Both the position numbers and the translations under genes were made by a program. The notes beneath the pieces are model-generated. The model had not been told where the DNA came from. It worked only from the letters and a program-made list of their open reading frames with translations, and did no database searches. 64,000 bases of DNA from Phaseolus vulgaris (lineage: Eukaryota; Streptophyta; Magnoliopsida; Fabales; Fabaceae): assembly GCF_000499845.2 (NCBI RefSeq), contig NC_023758.2:8719227-8783226 (forward strand), in the 5' to 3' direction. Positions 11,732-23,285 of the stretch are shown in pieces (within the stretch, counting starts at the first letter, position 1; each line of letters begins with the position of its first letter).

Positions 11732-12018
11732 TGAAATTTCCTTTGAAAGTGGTAGAATAACAGGAGAAAGGGATGAAAGAGAGAGAAAAGCAAAGTAGTG
11801 AGGGAGAAAAACAGAAAATTAGGAGAGAGGTGTTATAAAAAAGAATTATCATATCCTCAAGCTCATTCAAAAAAAGAGAAGGAAATATTTTTTTTTTGAC
11901 AATTTACTCCCTAAAAATTATTTTTTAGCAAATATGAAGCAAGATTCAACATTCAAAAGATTCCAAAAGAATATGAACTATATTGAAGAGAGAAATATAG
12001 AGCTGGAAGATAGATATA

Positions 12019-12540
12019 TTGTCATTATTAAAAAAGGCTTGCCTAAAAAAATCCAAGGACCTAGGAAGCTTTAATCTTTCTGTGTCTATAGGTGTTTTAT
12101 CTGTGGACAATGCTGTACTGGATTTGAGGGCAAGCATATATCTAATTCCTTTGGCAATGCTGAAGAAAATAGGTAATTTGGAGATTAAACCCACCAATAT
12201 GACATTAAAGTTGGCTGATAGAGTGACCAAATATCCTTATGGTGTGGTTGAAGATGTTCTTGTGAAGGTGGATAAGTTCATATTCCCTATGGATTTTATT
12301 ATAATGGATATGAAAAAAGTTGAGGAGGTTCTCTTGATACTTGGAAGACCCTTTATGAAGACTTCTAGAATTATAGTTGATGTTGACAAAGAAGAACTTC
12401 AAGTTAGAGCTCAAAATGAGGAGGTAACTTTTAATCTTTTTGACAGTCTAAAAAATTTTAATGCAGTGAAAAAATGCATACCAAAGGATGCAACAAAGGA
12501 AGTTTTTCACCTTAAGATAAACAGGTGTCAAGCTAGATGA
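12019..12540 (+). pseudogene. Athila-like retroviral-type aspartic protease domain
   Basis: The 173-residue translation matches the protease of Athila-type gypsy elements: KDLGSFNLSVSIG, then the active-site region VLDLRASIYLIPLAML, then LKLADRVTKYPYGVVEDVLV and LILGRPFMKT. The family normally has D-L-G-A-S at the active site; here glycine is arginine, which should abolish catalysis. The normal role is to cut the gag-pol polyprotein. No RT follows, so the element ends its coding capacity here. The frame is otherwise open, and 11740-12018 upstream looks like decayed linker. Confidence 0.75.
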
Positions 12541-14412
12541 CGTTAAATGAGCGTTTACTAGGAGGCAACCCAGTCCACATTTTAGTTTTATGTTTTCTTG
12601 TTATCTTTGTTTTGATTTTACCTTTCAAAAATCATGTTTTCTTGCAGTGATTCTCGCTCAGGCGAGTCAAATCTCGCTTAGGCGAGTTGGACGACGAAAA
12701 AAGGGGTATTCCTTGGAGTCATCGCTCAAGCGAGGTAAATCTCACTTATGCGAGTTTGATGACGCAAATTTTGAGTTTCCTGTAGAGAATCTCGCTCAAG
12801 CGAGACAAATGTCTCTTAAACGAGTTATACGACGAAAAAATGAGTTTCCCACAGGGAATCTCGCTCAAGTGAGCAATTTTTGCAAAAAAAAAAAAGAAAA
12901 AAATTCCTTAAAGGAAACCGAATCCTTATATGCCTCACGATCAGTTTGCAACTTATGTATTTTGGCCTGGAGACAGGTTCTATTATTTACAGGACAGATC
13001 AAGCAAATGAAGCAGGGCCATCTAAAATTATAAATGAAGATTTTAATATGGAGCTGTATAACTTCAGAGAAAGCAAGGATAGAGCAAAACTATGGTTTTA
13101 TCTTTCTATTTTCTCTTCTTTTCAGATATTTGAATTTGAATTTTATTTTTAATTTTAATTTTAATTTTAATTTTTTAATTTTTGTTTATTATTATTTTCG
13201 GTTGTTTTGTTTTGTTTTTTTTTATTTTTTTATTTTCTTATTTGATTATTTTTTTTATAGTTTGAATTGCTATTCTCGAATTATATGCTTGATTTATTTT
13301 TAGTTTTAATTTAATTTGTTTTCAACTTTTTTTTTTCAAATAAAAAAGAACTAGAATATTAATTTTGAATTGTGGAAAAAAGATTTTGTGTTTAAATATT
13401 AAATAGTGAGATGAATTAGAGACATGTTAGAAAAGAAAATATGATTGAATTCCTATTCAAATGTAGTTGATATTGTGATACATGAAAATTTAACAGGATG
13501 ATTGATTAGGACAGAAAATGACAAACCAAAAAGGAACCAAGTGAGTGTGTGAACCTTAAATAGTTTTAAGAGTTTTATTAATGAATTGATAGTTGTGGTT
13601 GCTTAATTTTTATTTTATTATTACGTCATAAAAGAGCATGAAGATGATTGAGGCATTTGTGTTAATTAGGAACCCAGGGCCAAATAGCCAACCTTTATCT
13701 TATTAGAATTCATGTTTTTATATAGCCCTTTTGAGCCAAGAATTTTTGTTATTTTTGCATCCTAAAATTTTAATGATATATTTTCATAACCTTTACCATG
13801 TTTAAGGAAGGAGAACATAAATGCAATATACATATAAAAGAGAATGGTTGGTTCTAATTGTTGAAAGCTCAAAGAATTGAAAATAGGAAGAATTTATTCC
13901 TATTGATGAGAAAAAGAATTTTTTTTTTGAAAATCATGAATAGTAGAATGAAAATGAGGAAAAGTGTGAAGTCAAAAGAAAGTGGTGATTAGATAACTCA
14001 TGTGCTATAATTGGATTGTAGATATGTTCTTCTTTAAGATGTGGATTTTGTTATCTGAAAAACCAATACTTTTTGGAAGCTTAGTCTCATTATAACCTTG
14101 GGAATGACCTCAAGATTCATGTTTCTAATATGTTTGTGATAGGAAGATGAAAATAAAAGGAACTGTGATTTGTTTTCATTCAGTGAAAATAGAGAGAAAC
14201 ACTTATCTATGAGCATGTGAGAATAAATTCCTTAATAAATTGTCATTTATTTATTTGATTTGATCCTGAAAGTTAATTGTATCTATATTTTTCTATATTT
14301 GAATTTGGAACATCATAAGTTTATAATTTAATATGTTGCTTAGTAAATTAAGCTGTTTTGATATTTACATTCAAATATATTCATTTCATTTGCTTGAGGA
14401 CAAGCAAGATTC
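12541..14412. other. AT-rich 3' region of the Athila-like element
   Basis: Apart from the repeat block at 12640-12880 I see no coding signal. There is a T-rich stretch at 13140-13330 and long A/T runs. The short frames present do not resemble any known protein. In related elements this position holds pol, so the region looks like replacement or leftover non-coding sequence. Confidence 0.5.
12650..12880. repeat. About 69-bp tandem repeats with CTCGCT/AGCGAG dyads
   Basis: The word TCGCTCA(A/G)G starts at 12654, 12722, 12792 and 12861, giving a period of 68-70 bp. Each unit has one or two dyads of the form CTCGCT..AGCGAG followed by a word like acgacgaaaaa. The same dyads recur in the 3' LTR remnant at 14719-14827. 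Confidence 0.75.
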
Positions 14413-14425
14413 TGAGTTGGGGAGA
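14413..14425 (+). promoter_or_regulatory. Polypurine tract of the Athila-like element
   Basis: TGAGTTGGGGAGAA follows gcttgaggacaagcaa, which is the usual context just before the 3' LTR in this group. Plus-strand DNA synthesis starts at such tracts. Confidence 0.55.
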
Positions 14426-14940
14426 ATTCATAAGTGCCTAATTTCCGTAATATTTCATATTAAAAATATAGTCACTTATGAGTATTAATTGCTAAAATAA
14501 ATATAAAATAATCCCTAATTTATGAAATTATACCTTTTTACATATTTTATGATCTTTATTTGAATAAGAACATTTTATTCCCAAATTTGGTGTTAATTTT
14601 AGGTTTTTAGGGAAGAATGGAGATGATTGAGATAAAGAAGAATAATATAAGCAAAAATAAGAAAGATGGAAGGCCCAGGAATGCACAAGTGCAGAAAAAG
14701 CCCAAATCAACATCAGAGCATCTCGCTCAAGCAATCCCATTCTCGCTTGAGCGAGAATGCTTCATAAGCATTGGACAAAATCGACGCTTTGCTCGCTCAA
14801 GAGAGCTATATCTCGCTTGAGCGAGATGGTGCTAGATACATTGGGCCTTTCTATGTTTTATTCTACAAGTCCATCAACGCCATGCAAGAAGTTTCTTAAC
14901 CTTAGCAAATTAGGTTAAACAGGAGACTAGAGGCACAACC
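14426..14940 (+). repeat. 3' LTR remnant of the Athila-like element
   Basis: It begins near ttcataagtgcc after the purine tract and ends abruptly at gcacaacc (14940), where the 5' LTR copy instead continues with ctagtgtg. The overlap with the 5' copy (14836-14940 against about 3213-3319) is clear. It contains the palindromic motif TCTCGCTTGAGCGAGA at 14811-14826. Confidence 0.6.
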
Positions 14941-15728
14941 ATAATTTTTATTTATAATTTCATAATTCATCTATAATTACTTATTTTTAATATGTATTTG
15001 CCTACTTTAATTAATGGTTACTAAGTTACAATATAATAAATACATGACTAATGGTTTTTATGGTTGATAAGTATACCCTACTTCATCATGTTTTTGTACT
15101 TTATAAATTTTGTTATTATTGAAATGCTTCTATGGTTATCTATCTCTTTAGCTTAATCAATTTTATTTTATATCTTCATAAGATGTCACAAGTAGTGATA
15201 ACATTCTCTCATTTGATTTGAGTTTTTCTTGAAATTTGAAACAGATTGGCAGAAGCTTAATGGAAGTATTGTGTTAAGGACGACTCTATTGTAGCTATGG
15301 ATTCCTTGGAGTTGCCATGAGAAGTATGGAGAGTGATTGGTTCAACCATATCACTTGGAGAAGTGAAGGATAAGACCAACGATGTCTATCTTAGAGCAAT
15401 TTAAATAAGGGAATGCTTAGGCTTGCAAATTGGCAGCATAACACTCATATATTTGATCTATTTTCCATGAGCTAAGCACCTCAATTTAAAGGAGAGAAGG
15501 TTGAATATTTTGGACTCAAAATTTGAAAATTCAAAATAAAACTCTCCAATCCTAGGCTGCCATGTGGACATCAATGTGCTCCTTGCCAAGGTAATTTTTG
15601 TTCTATATTATACCCTAGACGTTCTAGGGTTACATTGGGCTCAAAGAAACCCAATTGTTACCTTAACTATACCTATTATACTATTGAACCAAATACAAGC
15701 CCAAAAACCTATGTTACTTGGTCCATTG
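14941..15728. other. AT-rich spacer with a possible inverted LTR remnant
   Basis: 14941-15419 holds nothing I recognise. From about 15430 to 15600 the words ttggcagcataaca, taagcacctc and ctccaatcct occur in the same order as in the reverse complement of the E1 and gypsy-C LTRs. This suggests a decayed minus-oriented LTR of that family. The five bases before copia-1 are CATTG (15724-15728). Confidence 0.4.
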
Positions 15729-16540
15729 TGTTGAACAAGATATTTTGATGCCTCCAAATCTATGTGGAAAGCTTGAAGACCTTGTTGTTGGGTGTGTGTG
15801 TGTTATCTAGTAGCTTTTAACTTGTTAATTCACTCCTTAAGATGATCCAAGTTCATTTGAATCATTATCTTTTTGAAAAGATGAGTTTTCTAGAAGGGTG
15901 TGAAATTTCAACCTGTTGAAATGTCGAATCAACTTATTGTTTGACACTTAATGGTTTTTAAATGGTTTGGGAAAGCTTTTATTTATTTTGTCTTTGCTAT
16001 CAAACATAATCAAATGGTTGTTTTCATGAAAACCTTAACAGAAAAATTATTTCAATCGATTGTTCTGGAAAACAACCTGTTGTTTTCATAACAGAATTTT
16101 GTTAAGTGGTTAGAACTGATTTTAAATGCTTCCAACTACTTTTGGTTTTTGATATAACAAATTTGACCACTTGATTGGGTTTATATAAAGGCTGTTTAAC
16201 ATTCTTTTGAACTGATTAAGAAAGTGAGATTGCTTAAAACATTTTTCAAGAATTCAAAAGCTTTGGATCATCTCAAGTGTGTGGAATAGCATTGGGTGAT
16301 TCTCTTTATCTCTACTCTTATAAACTGTTTTAACTTTGTTTTAAATTCTGCTGGTATAAACAATCGGTTGTCTCGTGAAAACAACATGTTGATTTTCTGG
16401 AAATAACCTTAAAACAAAAAATTTATTAAGTTGAACAGAAAATCAATTGGTTGATTTTTCAGAGCTTTTCACTCTACTTCCAAACTTTGTGAAAGTGAAA
16501 ACAATTCACCCCTCTATTGTTTAGGCCACTAATTCTAACA
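15729..16540 (+). repeat. 5' LTR of copia-1
   Basis: It is 812 bp long, starts TGTTGAACAAG and ends ATTCTAACA. Its start matches 24687-24780, its later part matches 31753-32339 and its end matches 44266-44282, the three surviving pieces of the 3' LTR. The word caacctgttgttttc and variants recur in it. Confidence 0.9.
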
Positions 16541-16558
16541 ATTGGCACCAGGAGTTGA
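16541..16558 (+). promoter_or_regulatory. Degenerate primer binding site of copia-1
   Basis: ATTGGCACCAGGAGTTGA follows the LTR end. Copia-2 has ATTGGTATCAGAGAGGGC at the same place, so this is probably the Met-tRNA type with substitutions. Confidence 0.6.
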
Positions 16559-16654
16559 GTTCTTGAAAGTTACTCAAGTTTCAATCCTAAAACCTTTTCT
16601 AAAATTGTTGAAAAACTACCCTTTGGGAAGGGTGCTTCTGTAATCAGGCTACCT

Positions 16655-18319
16655 TTGTTTTGTGGATTGAACTATCAATTTTGGAAGGTTATAATGAAAT
16701 TTTTTGTTGAATCAATTGATAGAGGAATCTGGAATGCTATCACAAATGTGCCTTTTGTACCTAAGTTTGAAAAAGATGATGTTTTCATTGAAAAACCTTG
16801 GTCCCAATGGACTGAGAGTGAAATTAAAAGAGCTTAATATGATTGCATTACGAAGAACATTACTAATTCTGCTTTGAATTCTGGTGAATTTTTCAGGGTC
16901 TCATAATGCGCATTTGCAAAGGAGATGTGGGACATCCTTGAGGTTACCCATGAAGGCACAATTGATGTGAAGAGGGAAATGAAGCATGCCTTGATCCAAG
17001 AATATGAAATGTTCACGATGCTTAAAGGGAAACCATCTCGGATGTGCAGAAAAATATTCACTCACATAATGAATCACCTCATTAGCCTTGGCAAGATCTT
17101 TGAAAGGGAGGAGCTGAACATCAAGATCCTCAAATGCTTGGATAGATCTTGGAAACTAAAGGTCACTACAATTTCAGAATCCAAGGATTTAACCACATTG
17201 ACCACAACCTCCCTGTGTGGAAAGCTAAGGGAGCATGAACTTGAGATGAACCGATTAAATGACCAAGAAAATGAAGAAAAGCATGTGAGGAGCATTGCTT
17301 TAAGAGCTATAGGTCATAAGGATGGTCAAGAATCAAGTGAGTGCAGTGATGGTGAGACTCTCAACTTTCTCACAAGGAAGTTTAGAAAGTTCTTGAAGAA
17401 GAACGGCAGGGACACAAACCAGCCATCAAAGAGGTACAATGGCAAGAATATTAATGAATTTAATTCTAAAAACTATACTTGTTTTGGATGTGGCAAACAG
17501 GGACACATCAAGGATGAATTTCCAAGCAATGTGAGCAAAGAGAAAGGGGGTTACAAGAAGTATGATAAGAAAGGCAAAGCAAAAAGAACGTACAATGATG
17601 ATTCATCTTCAAGTTCTTCATTAAAGGATGATGAGGAAAGCCAACCTTTTTTTAATGGCAAATGAATAATCGGAATCACACAGTAAGTCTAAATACTTCT
17701 GTGAATTAAAACTATAGTCAACTTCTTGATGCTTTTAAAGAAACTCATGAGGAAGCTAATAGATTGGCATTTTTTAGTAACCGGTTGAAATGATTAAATA
17801 ATTGGTTGGAAAACATAGTCAAGACCCTAGAAGAAGAGTTAAAATATTCAAAAACTGATTTTTAAAACCTAGAAATGATCTACCAAAACTCTTCTTATAA
17901 GTGTGTTGATTCATATTTTTGTGAAAATTGTGAATCTCTTCAAAAAAAAGGTTCACTATCTTTTAAAAATTGTGGACAAGTTTTCCCAAGGCCAATCAAA
18001 TCTTGAAACTGTTCTTGCTTCACAAAATTATGTTTTTGGAAAGGCTGGACTGGGAATTAACCCAAACAACAAGAACATGTCAGTTTCAAAACCGTTTTCC
18101 AATTTCTTTGAAAAACAACCAGTTGTTTTGTTGAAACAACCGGTTAAAACTTGCTTTTACTGCATGAAAAGGGGCCACACTGTTAGATTTTGTAGAGTTA
18201 GAAGGTTTCCTGTTTCTAAAGGTGTTTTGAAATGGGTTCTTAAGATTTCTAAGGTTCCTAATGTCCCAGCTAATGCCTATAGACCCAAATTCATAAGGGG
18301 ACCAAATCTTGCTTTTTAA
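16655..18319 (+). pseudogene. Copia-1 gag relic
   Basis: Recognisable gag starts about 16610 and matches copia-2 gag residue by residue: LNYQFWKVIMKFFVESID, MWDILEVTHEGTIDVKRE, LNIKILKCLDRSWKLKVTTI. In-frame stops lie at 16835-16837 and about 16906. From 17666 to 17900 the frame is broken repeatedly. The first zinc knuckle reads CFGCGKQGHIKDEF, with its last cysteine lost. The second, CFYCMKRGHTVRFC near 18150-18192, is intact. The region ends with the usual gag C-terminus (KGVLKWVLK). No protease or pol follows. It is certainly non-functional as one protein. Confidence 0.85.
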
Positions 18320-19257
18320 CCTTTTCTTGTAGGTATCCTTGGCAGCCAAGAAACATCTTGAGTTCAAAGAATAACTACTTAAGGGAAAACCAACAAGAGT
18401 AAAGTCTTTCTTTGTGCTTTTACTTTTCAATTATATATGTCTTGCAGGGTTCTTTGAAAGTTAAGAGATATCTTTGACACATGCATATTAGTTGCTCAAA
18501 AGAGAAACTTCAAGAATAAAGAGAGTATGTGTGTTTTCATTTCTCAACTTATGTAAGTGTTCCTTGTAACCATATGAACATCTAAATTTATTCTTTTGGG
18601 TGAATCTATTGGGGTTTTCTTTGCAAAGGTCTGAACAAATTTTTCATCACTTTAAAAGGTGATTATTTGTTTTGGAAAAGGTTTTCTTTGTTGTCACAGT
18701 AAAACAACTTGTTGAAAGTACAAAATATCTTGTTGTTTGCCTCTGGCACCTCTGAATAAAGCTTCCATAATTGCTTATGCATGGTTAAACCTGTTTCTGC
18801 TTTTCAAAACTGGTTGTTAGTCAAATAACAATATGTATGCCTCAGAATCTGGCCATAAGGGAATATATTTTGTTGTTTTATTGGAAATCCAAAGCTTTTT
18901 ATGAATGGCAATAACATTGGTGTTCATGGGGTTGATAAATATTTGTAAAGGAACTATTGCAATGATGAAGGTAAAGGCATGGCAAAGGTCGGGTTCCAAG
19001 AGCATTTTCTACTATTCAATTCACCACAAAAAAGTGTGCTACATCTATGATGTTGATAACTAATAACTTTTTGATAACACTGCGATATGGAATGACTTTT
19101 TTAAAAAGCTCAGGTATTGGAAAAAGATATTGATGCAAAGATAGGAATTGATTTGCCTAGTTTGGAAGGTGTGGAATTGGCTGCCAGATCTCGAAAGAAG
19201 GATTTTTTGTTTTGGAGAAAATGTAGGATGACAATTTAAGTTTTGGGAGTGGAAAGA
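18320..19257. other. Unrecognised internal sequence of copia-1
   Basis: This 0.94-kb stretch lies between the gag end and the gypsy-A insertion, where copia-2 has pol. I see no copia protease, integrase or RT. Short words such as aaaacaacttgttg resemble the element's own repeats. The last 120 bp (about 19130-19257) give a short open frame ending in ELAARSRKKDFLFW. The final 80 bp are duplicated at 23286-23365 beyond gypsy-A. It may be leader sequence of the captured AAA-ATPase transcript or other captured DNA. Confidence 0.4.
19178..19257 (+). repeat. 80-bp flank repeat, left copy
   Basis: It matches 23286-23365 with about four differences; together the copies bracket gypsy-A. Both end in gtggaaaga, so AAAGA (19253-19257 and 23361-23365) occupies the place of a 5-bp target duplication. 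Confidence 0.8.
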
Positions 19258-20194
19258 TGATACAAACCAACAAGCACTTCCCAAAAGGGTCAGTCATATC
19301 AAGATACAAGTCCCAAAGCCAGGGCCCACCAAGTCTCGAGAACGAATCAACAAAAGAAGAAGAAGCTATAAACCTGAATACCAGAAGTTCTTCCTTTTAG
19401 TCTTCTTAAAACATATAATATGTTTGTAAATAATTTGGGCTCACTTTAGGGGTTCAAATTGAAACGATAGGCTTGAATAAGGTGCCTTTAGCATAATAGG
19501 GGGTGTAGGTATCATTTTAGCTTGTTCCTAGCCCTTTAGGAAGGCAATTTGACCTAGTTTCTAGAAGGACAAGCCTAGGGTGCGGATTTGAGTTAGTCAA
19601 ACCCTAAGGCTGCCCATTTTTTCCCTTTTCCCATCCTACCCCTCTTGTTTGTTTTCCAAGGCTCCTTCACCTATAAATAAGAGACCTACCCATTGTATTT
19701 TACAAGTTGAATTTGAATGAAGTAAAAAAACTCTGTACAAATTGTGTGAGCTCTTAGTGAGGCTTAAGTCCTCTTAAGTTTGAGGTCTTATCTTGAGTGA
19801 TTTGGGAAGTGGCGTGACATTTCTCACCCACCATCATAAGTTTTTTCATTCCATTTCTCCATTCCATTTTATGTGTTTGTCTCTTTAGTTTCTATTCTTT
19901 GTTGCTCTTCTGTTTCACTCATAATCATGAGTATGGTTCATCATTTGGGAGGCGATGACCACCATTGATGTTAACCTTGTGCCCATTTTCAATTCTGCAA
20001 TTGCATCTCATCCTCACTATATCTTGTTTTTCATTTTTGCCTATGTGAAGTGAACCTTCACACTTACTTAACCACTTTGTTAAATTCGTTTTCAGAGGGA
20101 ATCTTCCTTAGGTCCTCACCATAAATTGATAAAATCCCAACCTTAAGTAAAAATGTTACGATAAATGAAAACATCTAAAAATCAACTCACATCA
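19258..20194 (+). repeat. 5' LTR of gypsy-A
   Basis: It is 937 bp, TG...CA. A TATA-like CTATAAATAA lies at 19671-19680. It matches 22714-23277 and, more distantly, the split LTR at 61779-63727. Confidence 0.88.
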
Positions 20195-20196
20195 TG

Positions 20197-20209
20197 TGGT
20201 TATCAGAGC
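20197..20209 (+). promoter_or_regulatory. Primer binding site of gypsy-A
   Basis: TGGTTATCAGAGC differs from the Met-tRNA site TGGTATCAGAGC only by one inserted T. Confidence 0.75.
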
Positions 20210-21248
20210 TTAGGTTCTTGAGCTTATTTTGCTTAGAGTTGATTTGACATTTTACTTTTTCTTGCACCTTTAATTCCTTGTTTTTACATTCAAGGATCTT
20301 TAATTTCTTGTCTTCACATTCAAGTACCTTTAAATTCTTGTCCTTACTTTTAAGCACTTTTAATTTCAGCCCTTTATTTTCTTGCTTTTAATTTCGGCAT
20401 TTACCTTTATTCAATAGCATTGTTTCACTTTTTGATTGTTCGTCTATGTCTTTTATTGTTCTTGCTTTTTTTCCTTGAGTCATATGTTCTTTAGTGTTCT
20501 AGGAGTCCTTCTATTTTTGCCTCTACTTACTTCCTTTTTATTGTGAAAGTTTATAAGTAATTAGAAACTTGTTCTAGTAGAAGTAGATTTAAGTTCCAAA
20601 CAAAAGATTTCAAGTGATCAATTATTTTGAATCCCAAACTTTTTATGAAAATTGGAGTTATATGAAAATATGCATGGTCAAAACCATGGACATTTCATTT
20701 CCATAATCCAAGAACAAGTATACAAAAAAAGAGAAAAGGGAATTTGTGCAAGCTATTTCGTGTTCCAATATTTCAAAGAGCAACATTTTCAAAATTTTGG
20801 GTTCATCTTGATTGACAAATTGATTTCAACCTTTGTGGAATTTTTATCCTTTTGCTTTGACAAATTTCTAAAGAAAGTTTCATTGTTAAAAGTTTAGTAG
20901 GTATCTTAAAGTCTTTTTTGTGTGCCTTTTTCTTGCTTGTCTTCCTTTTCAAGTTTTGTCATAATCTCTTTTCACAAATTTGGTTTAGCTTTCTTGTTTT
21001 GAGCTTTTCTTGATTGTCTTTTCAAATTTCTTAAGTTTTGTTATGGTTCTTTAAGATCAAGTGTGTTTGGCTTTGTCATCTTTCACTTGCGAAATTTTCA
21101 ACACCAAGATAGACCTTTTTTAGAGGATTTTTTTTGAGTGCTTTGAGTGTTAAACTCTTGATTTCTTTTCACCAAAAGTGACGCAAACTTGAGATAGTGT
21201 ATTCTAACTTCTTTTTCACTAATTGTTTGATTCCTTTGTGCAAACATT
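20210..21248 (+). other. Untranslated leader of gypsy-A
   Basis: It is T-rich with a repeated word near 20260-20340 (tttaattccttg, tttaatttcttg and variants, each about 40 bp apart). No protein-like frame is visible. The last 300 bases of the window carry a related leader. Confidence 0.6.
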
Positions 21249-22310
21249 ATGGGTCATTTGTCTTTAGGTGAATCTTCAAAACCACAATCACATCACAAAG
21301 CCCACCTTTTGGGAGAACCTGTGGAGGTCAAGAAGCGAATGGTCCACAAAGACGAGCAAATAAGCCAACTAGCGAAAAGATTGCAAAATCTAGAAGAAGC
21401 TCAAGCAAGGCAAACTCAAGAAAGGAGATGGGAGCCGCCAAAAACAACTAGTCATTCCATGCACTATGGGAGTCAAGAACATGATTGGCGAGTGCATAAT
21501 TTTGACAAACAACACCATCAACACCAACAACAACCACAACATTCTTTTGATTTTGTAAAGCTACCTAGTTTTAGTGGGTCCAATGACCCTACTTTGTATT
21601 TAGAGTGGGAAGCTAAAGTTGAACATCTCTTTAATGTGTATAAGGTCACTGAGGCCCAAAAGGTTAGGTTAGCTTCCCTAGTTTTTTTAGACTATGCCAT
21701 CAAATGGTGGCAACAAACTGTAATGGACATTGGGCTAAACAAGAGGACAGTCGTAGTCTTTTGGTATGATTTGAAAGCATGTATGCGTGCGCGGTTTGTT
21801 CCTCCTCCTTCTAGGAAGGAACTCTTGTTGAAGCTCCAACGACTTCATCAAGGACCTAGGACGGTAGACGAATATTTTAAAGATCTAGAAACAACTTTGA
21901 CTAAGATAAATATGCATGATAGTGAAGAGTCAAAGATCACTAGGTTTGTGAGTGATTTAGGGAGAGAAATTAAAGATGTAGTAGAATTATATGAGTACTA
22001 TTCTTTAAAAAAGTTGGTTCACCTAGCCATCAAGGTGGAATCACATATTTTAACGAAAACAACTTTCAAAACTACTCATCATGATGGCTTCTAAAATCTT
22101 CAAGGAAGGATAAAAATAATATTTCAACAACAACTTCTCCTTCCAATTTTTCAAAAGAAACCACTTCTTCCTATAACGTTTTTAAAGACAAACCTTCTAC
22201 CTCTACCCCTAAGTCACCCACCAAACCTTCAAGCACAAAATGTTTTAAATGTTTAGGGTTTGGGCATATAGTTGCCAATTGACCAAATAAAAGAACCCCC
22301 AAAACTAAAA
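21249..22310 (+). pseudogene. Gypsy-A gag (frameshifted, knuckle broken by a stop)
   Basis: The frame opens at ATG 21249 and runs 281 residues. An N-terminal region with a coiled-coil look (DEQISQLAKRLQNLEEAQAR) and a His/Gln-rich stretch is followed by the capsid-type domain at about residues 100-275: LPSFSGSNDPTLYLEWEAK, AIKWWQQ, ARFVPPPSRKELLLKLQRL, VDEYFKDLE. A frameshift near 22090 ends it. In the next frame a knuckle CFKCLGFGHIVAN is followed by TGA at 22280-22282 in place of the last cysteine. It is related to gypsy-B gag. It is not functional as a full gag, although the capsid part alone is open. Confidence 0.8.
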
Positions 22311-22701
22311 GAGGAACATCAGGCCCAAATTAAAACAAAAACCAAAAGTGAAAATGAAAGAGAAAACGAAGAACAAGATAACACGGGTATCATCATTTCA
22401 CCTCAAAGGTGTTTTTCTTCCTTGTCTTTTTCATTACCTAAACATTCTAAATACTTGATATATTTGATTAAGTTTAGGGATGATATTCAAAAACCTCCTA
22501 AAGGTTATCACCTTCTAAGAGGATTCCCCAAAATCATTTCATCCCCAAATATTCTTTCCAAACATGGCCTGTAGCTAGAATTCAACCATTTAATCTCGCT
22601 AAGCTTAATAAGTTTGCTTCACACCTACCATATACAAATCATGTGAACAAACTCACTATGTTATTTGCAAGGGTTCTAAATTCGAGGACGAATTCTTTCG
22701 A
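22311..22701 (+). pseudogene. Scrap of pre-RT and 3' coding region in gypsy-A
   Basis: The short stretch FRDDIQKPPKGYHLLRGFP (about 22470-22530) corresponds to the segment before RT in gypsy-B ([17 protein letters not shown]). Next comes sequence that in family members lies just before the purine tract. All of RT, RNase H and integrase has been deleted between them. Confidence 0.55.
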
Positions 22702-22713
22702 ACTTGGGGAGCA
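22702..22713 (+). promoter_or_regulatory. Polypurine tract of gypsy-A
   Basis: ACTTGGGGAGCA stands directly before the 3' LTR, in the same context (gaggacgaattc) seen in gypsy-B. Confidence 0.7.
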
Positions 22714-23277
22714 TGATACAAACCGATGGATAACTAAGGACACAACAAGCACTTCCCAAAAGGGTCAGTCATCTCAAGATACAAAGCAAGGCCCCCACCA
22801 AGCCTCGAGAAAGAATCAACAAAAGAAGAACAAGCTATAAACCTGAATATTAGAAGTTCTTCCTTTTGGTCTTCCTAAAAAATATAATATGTTTGTAAAT
22901 AATATGGGCTCACTTTAGAGGTCCAAATAGAAAAGATAGGCTAGAATAGGGTACCTTTAGCATAATAGGGATGTAGGTATCATTTTAGCTTGTTCCTAGC
23001 CCTTTAGGAATGCAATTTGACCTAGTTTCTAGAAGGACAAGCTTAGGGTGCGGGTTTGACTTAGTCAAACCCTAAGGCTGCCCATTTTTTCCCTTTTCCC
23101 ATCTTACCCCTCTTGCTTGTTTTCCAAGGCTCCTTCACCTATAAATAGGAGGCCTACCCATTGTATTTTACAAGTTGAATTTGAATGAAGTAAATAAACT
23201 CTACATAAATTGTGTGAGCTCTCAGTGAGGCTTATGTCCTCTTAGGTTTGAGGTCTTATCTTGAGTAATTTGGGAAG
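22714..23277 (+). repeat. Truncated 3' LTR of gypsy-A
   Basis: It follows the 5' LTR closely up to gatttgggaag or its variant, then stops. About 370 bp of LTR end is missing. The junction runs through ctctcaagtggc into the 80-bp repeat. Confidence 0.85.
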
Positions 23278-23285
23278 CTCTCAAG

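Larger units (their letters stand above)
3176..14940 (+). mobile_element. Decayed Athila-like Ty3/gypsy element with gag and protease only
   Basis: In order there are an LTR remnant, a primer binding site resembling the tRNA-Asp type, Athila-type gag, Athila-type protease, a long AT-rich 3' region, a purine tract and a second LTR remnant. About 100 bp next to gcctttctatgttttattc (14847 on) match 3220-3320, which ties the two LTRs together. No reverse transcriptase, RNase H or integrase is present between the protease (ends 12540) and the 3' LTR. The element is split by gypsy E1. Both LTRs look truncated, so the outer limits are approximate and no target duplication could be confirmed. Confidence 0.7.
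19258..23277 (+). mobile_element. Gypsy-A: gag-only gypsy element inserted in copia-1
   Basis: The 5' LTR starts TGATACAAACC at 19258 and the 3' LTR starts identically at 22714 after a clear purine tract. The 3' LTR is truncated by about 370 bp near 23277. Internally there is a PBS, a 1-kb leader, gag, a broken zinc knuckle and a scrap of sequence upstream of RT. RT, RNase H and integrase are absent. A second member of the family starts at 61779. Confidence 0.88.

Noticed and set aside
13034..13303. A Phe/Tyr-rich reading frame
   Set aside because: Direct product of a T-rich low-complexity stretch in the Athila-like 3' region.
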